This document shows positions 6,368 to 10,092 of a stretch of DNA of 10,092 bases, piece after piece. This stretch comes from Betaproteobacteria bacterium TMED156. Lineage in GTDB: Bacteria > Pseudomonadota > Gammaproteobacteria > Burkholderiales > Burkholderiaceae_A. The stretch lies in NCBI GenBank assembly GCA_002171155.1, contig NHHF01000137.1, positions 1 to 10,092 of the forward strand, read 5' to 3'. Position 1 is the stretch's first letter; each line of letters starts with the position of its first letter. Both the position numbers and the translations under genes were made by a program. The notes beneath the pieces were generated by a model. That model was not told the DNA's origin, did not search any database, and saw only the letters and a list, made by a program, of their open reading frames with translations.

Positions 6368-7126
6368 ATGAAAAAAAACATCGTTAACCATGATTCAACT
6401 AGGATTGTTTTGATTACAGGTGCTTCCAGAGGTATAGGTAATGCAATTCTAAAAAAACTAGTTGGTCAAAATTATTATGTATTAGGTACTGGTACTTCTG
6501 AAAAATCTGCTCAAATTATAAGTGAAACAATTGATAGTCTTGGTGGAAGGGGATTTGGGCTAGTTTTGGACCTAAGCAATGATAATATCGATGATTTTGT
6601 TAAAAACATACTTAAAAACTATGGTCCACCCGCTGTATTTATTAACAACGCGGGTATAACAAAAGATAATTTATTGTTGAGAATGAGTGAAAAGGAGTGG
6701 GACGAGGTTATTGATGTAAATCTATCCTCTTCGTTTAGATTAACTAAAGCCATTTTGAGGCCAATGATAAAATATAGATGGGGAAGAATAATATTTATAA
6801 CTTCAATTGTAGGTTTGTCAGGAAACGCTGGTCAAACAAATTATTCTGCTGCAAAAGCTGGTATTGGAGGTTTTTGCAGGTCAGTTGCAAAAGAGTTAGC
6901 AAGTAGATCTATAACAGCTAATTGCATCGCTCCAGGTTATATTGAAACTGACATGACAGATAGTATTGAAAACAATGTCAAACAAAATATTTTGAGCAAC
7001 ATACCACTCAAACGATTTGGAAGACCTGAAGATGTTGCAAATGCTGTATCATTCCTTGTGTCGGAAGATGCTTCCTATATAACAGGTGTTACATTAAATG
7101 TTGATGGTGGTATGTTTATGTCCTGA
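6368..7126 (+). CDS. fabG: 3-oxoacyl-ACP reductase (FabG)
   Basis: FabG is an NADPH-dependent short-chain dehydrogenase that reduces 3-oxoacyl-ACP to 3-hydroxyacyl-ACP. From the ATG at 6368 it has 252 residues. Motifs are TGASRGIG (18-25), NNAG (93-96), the catalytic Ser146, and Tyr159 and Lys163 in the YxxxK element (YSAAK), followed by APGYIETDM and the C-terminal NVDGGM. An in-frame ATG at 6335 would overlap fabD by 20 bases and add 11 residues. The 6368 start gives a length closer to the 244 aa of E. coli FabG, but neither start has a clear Shine-Dalgarno, so the start is only probable. An eight-A run directly follows the chosen ATG. Many SDR enzymes look alike, but its place between fabD and acpP makes FabG the clear choice. 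Confidence 0.95.
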   Translation: MKKNIVNHDSTRIVLITGASRGIGNAILKKLVGQNYYVLGTGTSEKSAQIISETIDSLGGRGFGLVLDLSNDNIDDFVKNILKNYGPPAVFINNAGITKDNLLLRMSEKEWDEVIDVNLSSSFRLTKAILRPMIKYRWGRIIFITSIVGLSGNAGQTNYSAAKAGIGGFCRSVAKELASRSITANCIAPGYIETDMTDSIENNVKQNILSNIPLKRFGRPEDVANAVSFLVSEDASYITGVTLNVDGGMFMS

Positions 7127-7132
7127 TACAAT
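7124..7132 (+). promoter_or_regulatory. Candidate extended -10 promoter for acpP
   Basis: TGATACAAT fits an extended -10 (TGn plus TACAAT, 5 of 6 consensus) and overlaps the fabG stop codon, about 38 bases before the acpP ATG. No good -35 at normal spacing was seen. An extra promoter would fit the high demand for ACP, but this rests on one short match. Confidence 0.28.
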
Positions 7133-7160
7133 AGCTGTATCCTTAAAGATTGATTTAATG

Positions 7161-7166
7161 AAGGAG
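7161..7166 (+). promoter_or_regulatory. Strong Shine-Dalgarno of acpP
   Basis: AAGGAG is separated from the ATG at 7171 by four bases. It is the longest anti-SD match in the fab block, consistent with ACP being one of the most abundant proteins in the cell. Confidence 0.75.
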
Positions 7167-7170
7167 AAAT

Positions 7171-7410
7171 ATGGAAGAGATCGATAGTCGTGTTAAAAGC
7201 ATAGTTTCAGAACAGTTAGGCGTAAAATTGGAGGACATAAAAAACGAATCCAAATTTGTGGAAGATTTAGGTGCCGACTCGCTGGACACAGTTGAGCTCG
7301 TTATGGCTCTTGAAGACGCCTTTGAATGTGAGATACCTGATGAAGAGGCTGAAAAAATAACTACAGTTCAAGAGGCTATCAAGTACATTGAAGCAAATTT
7401 GAAAGATTAG
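7171..7410 (+). CDS. acpP: Acyl carrier protein (ACP)
   Basis: A small acidic carrier that holds growing acyl chains on a 4'-phosphopantetheine arm. It has 79 residues, the normal size. The modification site is Ser37 in [17 protein letters not shown]; helix I (about 3-15) and the acidic helix II/III region ([10 protein letters not shown]) are conserved. Acidic residues clearly exceed basic ones. It lies 44 bases after fabG and 71 before fabF, with the strongest ribosome binding site seen in the window. The gene identity is certain. Confidence 0.98.
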   Translation: MEEIDSRVKSIVSEQLGVKLEDIKNESKFVEDLGADSLDTVELVMALEDAFECEIPDEEAEKITTVQEAIKYIEANLKD

Positions 7411-7481
7411 TTTGGAAATTTCTTTTAAAATTAGATTTAAGTCTTTAGCAAATTTTATTTATGAATTGAATTTATTTTCAA

Positions 7482-8735
7482 ATGAGTAGCTCTAGATTTA
7501 AGAATGGTTTTCGTAGAGTCGCAGTAACTGGATTAGGATTAATTTCACCAGTCGGCAACAATGTCAATGATGGTTGGAATTCAATTTTGTCTGGTAAGTC
7601 AGGCATTGCTAAGATTTCAAGGTTTGATACAAGTGATTCCTCCGTAACCATTGCAGGTGAAGTTAAGAATTTTTCAATAAAGGACTTTTTATCTGTCAAA
7701 GAATCTCGTAATATGGATCCATTTATTCATTATGGTATTGTTGCTGGTGAAGAGGCTTTACGTGACTCTGGTTTTAAAGTAACTGAATCAAATAGTGATA
7801 GGGTAGGTGTATTAGTAGGATCAGGTATTGGTGGTTTACCTCTAATAGAGAAAACCAACATAGTGCTAAGAGATAGAGGTCCTAAAAGAGTTTCCCCCTT
7901 TTTTGTACCAGGCTCAATTATCAATATGATTTCCGGGCACCTTAGTATTAGAAACAATTTACAGGGCCCAAATATTTCTGCTGTTACAGCTTGTACAACT
8001 GGTTTGCACAGTATTGGATTAGCCGCAAGGTTAATACAATGTGGTGATGCAGATGCAATGCTTGCGGGAGGATCAGAATCAACAATATCCCCCCTTGGTG
8101 TGGGAGGCTTTGCTGCTGCTCGTGCGCTATCTCTAAAAAATGATGCTCCTGAATTAGCATCAAGGCCTTTTGACCAAGAAAGAGATGGTTTTGTTCTTGG
8201 AGAAGGGTCCGGAGTAATTTTTTTAGAGGCTTTAGATCTTGCAAAAGAAAGAGGGTCAAAAATTTATGCAGAGTTATCTGGTTTCGGTATGACAAGTGAT
8301 GCTTTTCACATGACAGCCCCGGACGTTGATGGACCTAGACGTTGCATGCACAGAGCTTTACAAGACGCAGGATTAAATATTGATTCGGTGGACTACATTA
8401 ATGCTCACGGCACATCAACACCGTTAGGCGATAAAAATGAAACTCTTGCAATTAAAAAATGTTTTGGAGAACATTCAAAAAAAATAGTTGTAAGTTCAAC
8501 AAAGTCAATGACAGGCCATTTGCTTGGAGGTGCTGGAGGATTAGAGTCAGTTCTGACAATAAAGGCATTGTATGAAGACAAAATACCCCCTACGATCAAT
8601 TTGCTAAATAAAGACCCAGATTGTGATTTGGATTATTGTGCCAATAATGCAAGAGATATGAAAATGAAAGTTGCTATTAAGAATAATTTTGGCTTTGGTG
8701 GAACAAATGGAAGCTTGGTTTTTACTAAATATTAG
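7482..8735 (+). CDS. fabF: 3-oxoacyl-ACP synthase II (FabF)
   Basis: FabF condenses acyl-ACP with malonyl-ACP and extends fatty acid chains, including the C16:1 to C18:1 step. The protein has 417 residues, as expected. The Cys-His-His triad is visible: Cys171 in TACTTGLHSIG, His309 in NAHGTSTPLGD and His346 in STKSMTGHLLGGAGG. VAVTGLGLISPVG (13-25) is the N-terminal signature and NNFGFGGTNGSLVF the C-terminal one. The ATG at 7482 lacks a Shine-Dalgarno; the 71 upstream bases are very AT-rich, with no hairpin or convincing promoter. Position after acpP favours FabF over FabB. The gene ends 8 bases before the rpoE start. Confidence 0.97.
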   Translation: MSSSRFKNGFRRVAVTGLGLISPVGNNVNDGWNSILSGKSGIAKISRFDTSDSSVTIAGEVKNFSIKDFLSVKESRNMDPFIHYGIVAGEEALRDSGFKVTESNSDRVGVLVGSGIGGLPLIEKTNIVLRDRGPKRVSPFFVPGSIINMISGHLSIRNNLQGPNISAVTACTTGLHSIGLAARLIQCGDADAMLAGGSESTISPLGVGGFAAARALSLKNDAPELASRPFDQERDGFVLGEGSGVIFLEALDLAKERGSKIYAELSGFGMTSDAFHMTAPDVDGPRRCMHRALQDAGLNIDSVDYINAHGTSTPLGDKNETLAIKKCFGEHSKKIVVSSTKSMTGHLLGGAGGLESVLTIKALYEDKIPPTINLLNKDPDCDLDYCANNARDMKMKVAIKNNFGFGGTNGSLVFTKY

Positions 8736-8743
8736 TGAATTGA

Positions 8744-9349
8744 GTGGAGAAAAGTGAAACTGACATAGAGCTGGTCAACAGAGTTAAATCTGGGGACAAG
8801 GCAGCTTTTGACTTCTTGGTTATAAAATATCAAAGAAGAGTGATTAGATTAATTTCAAGAATTGTTAGAGATCCAGTTGAAGTTGAAGATATTGCTCAAG
8901 AGTCTTTTCTAAAAGCATATAGGGCTATACCTCAATTTCGAGGAGACAGTGCTTTTTATACTTGGTTATACAGGATTGCAGTCAACACAGCAAAAAACTT
9001 CTTATTTTCTAAAGGTAGAAGACCTATTCCTGTTAGTGATTTGAGCTCAAATTCAGAAGATGGGGAATCTTTTGATTTTCAAGGAGTCACAGATTCTAGT
9101 GAGACACCTGAGGGAACTCTTGTTGGTATGCAGATTGCCGAAGCAGTTAATAGAGCAGTTGAAAAGTTACCCAGTGAGTTGAATACAGCAGTAACTTTAA
9201 GGGAGATGGAAGGTTTGAGTTATGAGGAAATTGCTGAAGTAATGAATTGTCCGATTGGAACGGTTCGATCTAGGATTTTCAGGGCAAGAGAGGCAATATC
9301 TGAGGAGCTTAAGCCACTTCTTGATAACTCTTCTAGTAAGAGATGGTAA
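8744..9349 (+). CDS. rpoE: ECF sigma factor RpoE (AlgU/SigE type)
   Basis: An extracytoplasmic-function sigma factor that directs RNA polymerase to envelope-stress promoters. It has 201 residues. Region 2 (about 25-95) contains YQRRVIRL, VEDIAQESFLKAYRAIPQFRG and FYTWLYRIAVNTAKN. An acidic linker (about 96-127) follows, then region 4 (about 132-188) with LPSELNTAVTLREMEGLSY and the helix-turn-helix CPIGTVRSRIFRARE. Translation starts at GTG 8744: an in-frame stop lies directly upstream (8741-8743), and homologues begin with a similar short leader. No Shine-Dalgarno is visible. It lies 8 bases after fabF, so it is probably cotranscribed or translationally coupled, and is followed by the anti-sigma gene rseA. 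No sigma-E type promoter was recognised nearby. Confidence 0.96.
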   Translation: MEKSETDIELVNRVKSGDKAAFDFLVIKYQRRVIRLISRIVRDPVEVEDIAQESFLKAYRAIPQFRGDSAFYTWLYRIAVNTAKNFLFSKGRRPIPVSDLSSNSEDGESFDFQGVTDSSETPEGTLVGMQIAEAVNRAVEKLPSELNTAVTLREMEGLSYEEIAEVMNCPIGTVRSRIFRAREAISEELKPLLDNSSSKRW

Positions 9350-9360
9350 AAATTTAATTC

Positions 9361-9374
9361 AATATAGGAATATT
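9361..9374 (+). promoter_or_regulatory. rseA ribosome binding site in a small inverted repeat
   Basis: AGGAA (9366-9370) lies five bases before the ATG at 9376. It is flanked by the 5-base inverted repeat AATAT/ATATT (9361-9365 and 9370-9374), which places AGGA in a tetraloop. An all-A/T 5 bp stem would be very weak, so regulatory meaning is doubtful; the ribosome binding site itself is good. Confidence 0.5.
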
Positions 9375-9375
9375 T

Positions 9376-9825
9376 ATGACTGAGTCAAGTGAAAGTAGAG
9401 TTTCAGATACAGAAAAATTATCTGGTATTTATGATTGTTACACTGACACTTCAGGTGCAATTAATTATAGTTCTGAAAACAGAGACAAGTGGAACACCTA
9501 CTCTTTAATTACTGATGTTATGAGTAATTCCAATTTACATAACTCAAATTTAAAAAACTTTTCAGAAAGAGTTAAAGCTAGAATTAGCTCTGAACCTGCT
9601 CACAATGCTAATAAATCCTTTAGTGCAAAGGATCAATTTTTAAAAAGATTAAAAAAAATACCTTTACTTATTGCTGGTCCAGCTTTTGCTCTAGGTCTTT
9701 TAGTTGTTGTTATTCAGCCTGCAGATCAACAAACTATTTTAGTTGATGAGAGTGAAATGCCGGCAATAATGGACACTTACTGTCAACTTCACGAAAATAG
9801 CACCGGTGGTGTCGCTCTTTGTTAA
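9376..9825 (+). CDS. rseA: Anti-sigma-E factor RseA, compact form
   Basis: A 149-residue single-pass membrane protein, expected to hold RpoE at the membrane until regulated proteolysis frees it. The cytoplasmic part (1-94) shows LSGIYDCYTD where relatives have an LSALMDGE-like start, a KWNTYSLITDVM segment (39-50) like the conserved W-x-x-Y...IGDVL helix, and FSERVKARISSEP (62-74). The membrane helix is about 95-113 (IPLLIAGPAFALGLLVVVI) after a basic RLKK. The periplasmic part is only about 36 residues, against roughly 100 in E. coli RseA (216 aa), and carries Cys135 and Cys149, the latter being the last residue. Identity rests on the position between rpoE and rseB, the topology and these weak motifs. 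Confidence 0.82.
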   Translation: MTESSESRVSDTEKLSGIYDCYTDTSGAINYSSENRDKWNTYSLITDVMSNSNLHNSNLKNFSERVKARISSEPAHNANKSFSAKDQFLKRLKKIPLLIAGPAFALGLLVVVIQPADQQTILVDESEMPAIMDTYCQLHENSTGGVALC

Positions 9826-9856
9826 ACTCCCATAAACTAATTTTACTATTACCGTA

Positions 9857-10092
9857 ATGATTAAAAAAACATACATATTTATTTTACTTTCCAACATTAT
9901 TTTCTTGAAAATCAGTTTTGCCACCACTTTGGACTTTTCTGAAAAAACCGATTACGAATTATTAAAACACTTTAGAGATGTTTCCATTACTAAATCGTTT
10001 GTTGGTCTGGTTGTTGCTCACAATACTGGTGGTGAAAAAGTACTAGCCAGGGTTAGTCAAGGTAATGTAAACGGTGTTATTCAAAAAAAAAG
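9857..10092 (+). CDS. rseB: Sigma-E regulatory protein RseB/MucB, N-terminal part (3'-truncated by window edge)
   Basis: Only 78 codons are visible; the frame is open to the window end. Residues 1-22 form a signal peptide: MIKK, a hydrophobic core (YIFILLSNIIFLKI), then SFA with likely cleavage before TTLDF. The mature start has a helix-like DYELLKHFRDVSITKSFVGLVVAHN followed by GGEKVLARVSQGNVNGVIQ. This follows the RseB pattern of a helix, then a first beta strand, then strands with xxRV...xG. Similarity is low, so the call leans on the rpoE-rseA-rseB order. RseB binds periplasmic RseA and protects it from cleavage. The start ATG has no Shine-Dalgarno and lies 31 bases after rseA. A nine-A run ends the window at 10083-10091. 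Confidence 0.72.
   Translation, partial: MIKKTYIFILLSNIIFLKISFATTLDFSEKTDYELLKHFRDVSITKSFVGLVVAHNTGGEKVLARVSQGNVNGVIQKK

Noticed and set aside
7411..7481. Possible terminator or promoter between acpP and fabF
   Set aside because: The 71 bases are AT-rich, but no stem-loop with a T run and no hexamer pair at proper spacing could be found.
7984..8295. 103-residue minus-strand reading frame inside fabF
   Set aside because: It is Leu/Gln/His-rich, has low complexity and lies wholly opposite a well-conserved enzyme; it is a shadow of fabF codon usage.
9739..9927. 62-residue minus-strand reading frame spanning the rseA/rseB junction
   Set aside because: It overlaps the end of rseA and the signal-peptide codons of rseB; its hydrophobic stretch is just the complement of AT-rich sequence.

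Overview
This is an ordinary, tightly packed housekeeping region from an AT-rich proteobacterium (G+C about one third, judged by eye). The gene order is rluC - sppA - <maf(yceF) - DUF177 (yceD) - rpmF - plsX - fabH - fabD - fabG - acpP - fabF - rpoE - rseA - rseB/mucB. The L32 sequence ([13 protein letters not shown], with [17 protein letters not shown]) and the direct fabF-rpoE-rseA-mucB junction both point to Betaproteobacteria, most likely an AT-rich, streamlined member or relative of Burkholderiales. That assignment rests on remembered gene order and protein character and was not tested with a tree.

Layout. At 1-895 lies the 3' part of a 23S rRNA pseudouridine synthase (RluC type) whose start is outside the window. 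At 944-1930 is a short-form, membrane-anchored S49 peptidase (SppA). Convergent to it, and overlapping its 3' end by 41 bases, is a Maf/YceF nucleotide pyrophosphatase (1890-2498, minus strand). A 61-base divergent intergenic region separates maf from DUF177 (2560-3063). Ribosomal protein L32 follows (3112-3315), then the phospholipid/fatty-acid block plsX, fabH, fabD, fabG, acpP and fabF (3364-8735). The envelope-stress block follows 8 bases later: rpoE (8744-9349), its membrane anti-sigma factor rseA (9376-9825), and the 5' end of rseB/mucB, which runs off the window (9857-10092).

How the genes work together. PlsX makes acyl-phosphate from acyl-ACP for phospholipid synthesis. FabD loads malonate onto ACP, FabH starts chains, FabF elongates them and FabG does the first reduction, so most of the type II elongation machinery is here (no dehydratase or enoyl reductase is seen). 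RpoE/RseA/RseB form the sigma-E envelope-stress circuit. L32 and DUF177 are a conserved pair linked to ribosome biogenesis, and RluC modifies 23S rRNA. All genes except maf point the same way. Gaps are short (8 to 71 bases); no stretch above 300 bases lacks a gene, and no RNA gene, mobile element, CRISPR array or convincing rho-independent terminator was seen.

Three gene starts differ from the longest reading frame. rluC begins upstream of the window, because S4-domain residues precede the first visible Met. fabD starts at 5422, not 5377. fabG probably starts at 6368, not 6335. No previously undescribed system was found. The second-look items are modest: an acidic tail on L32, a compact RseA with two periplasmic cysteines, an ATG-TAA-ATG start-stop at fabH, a CxxC/HxxC set in DUF177, and the sppA/maf tail overlap.
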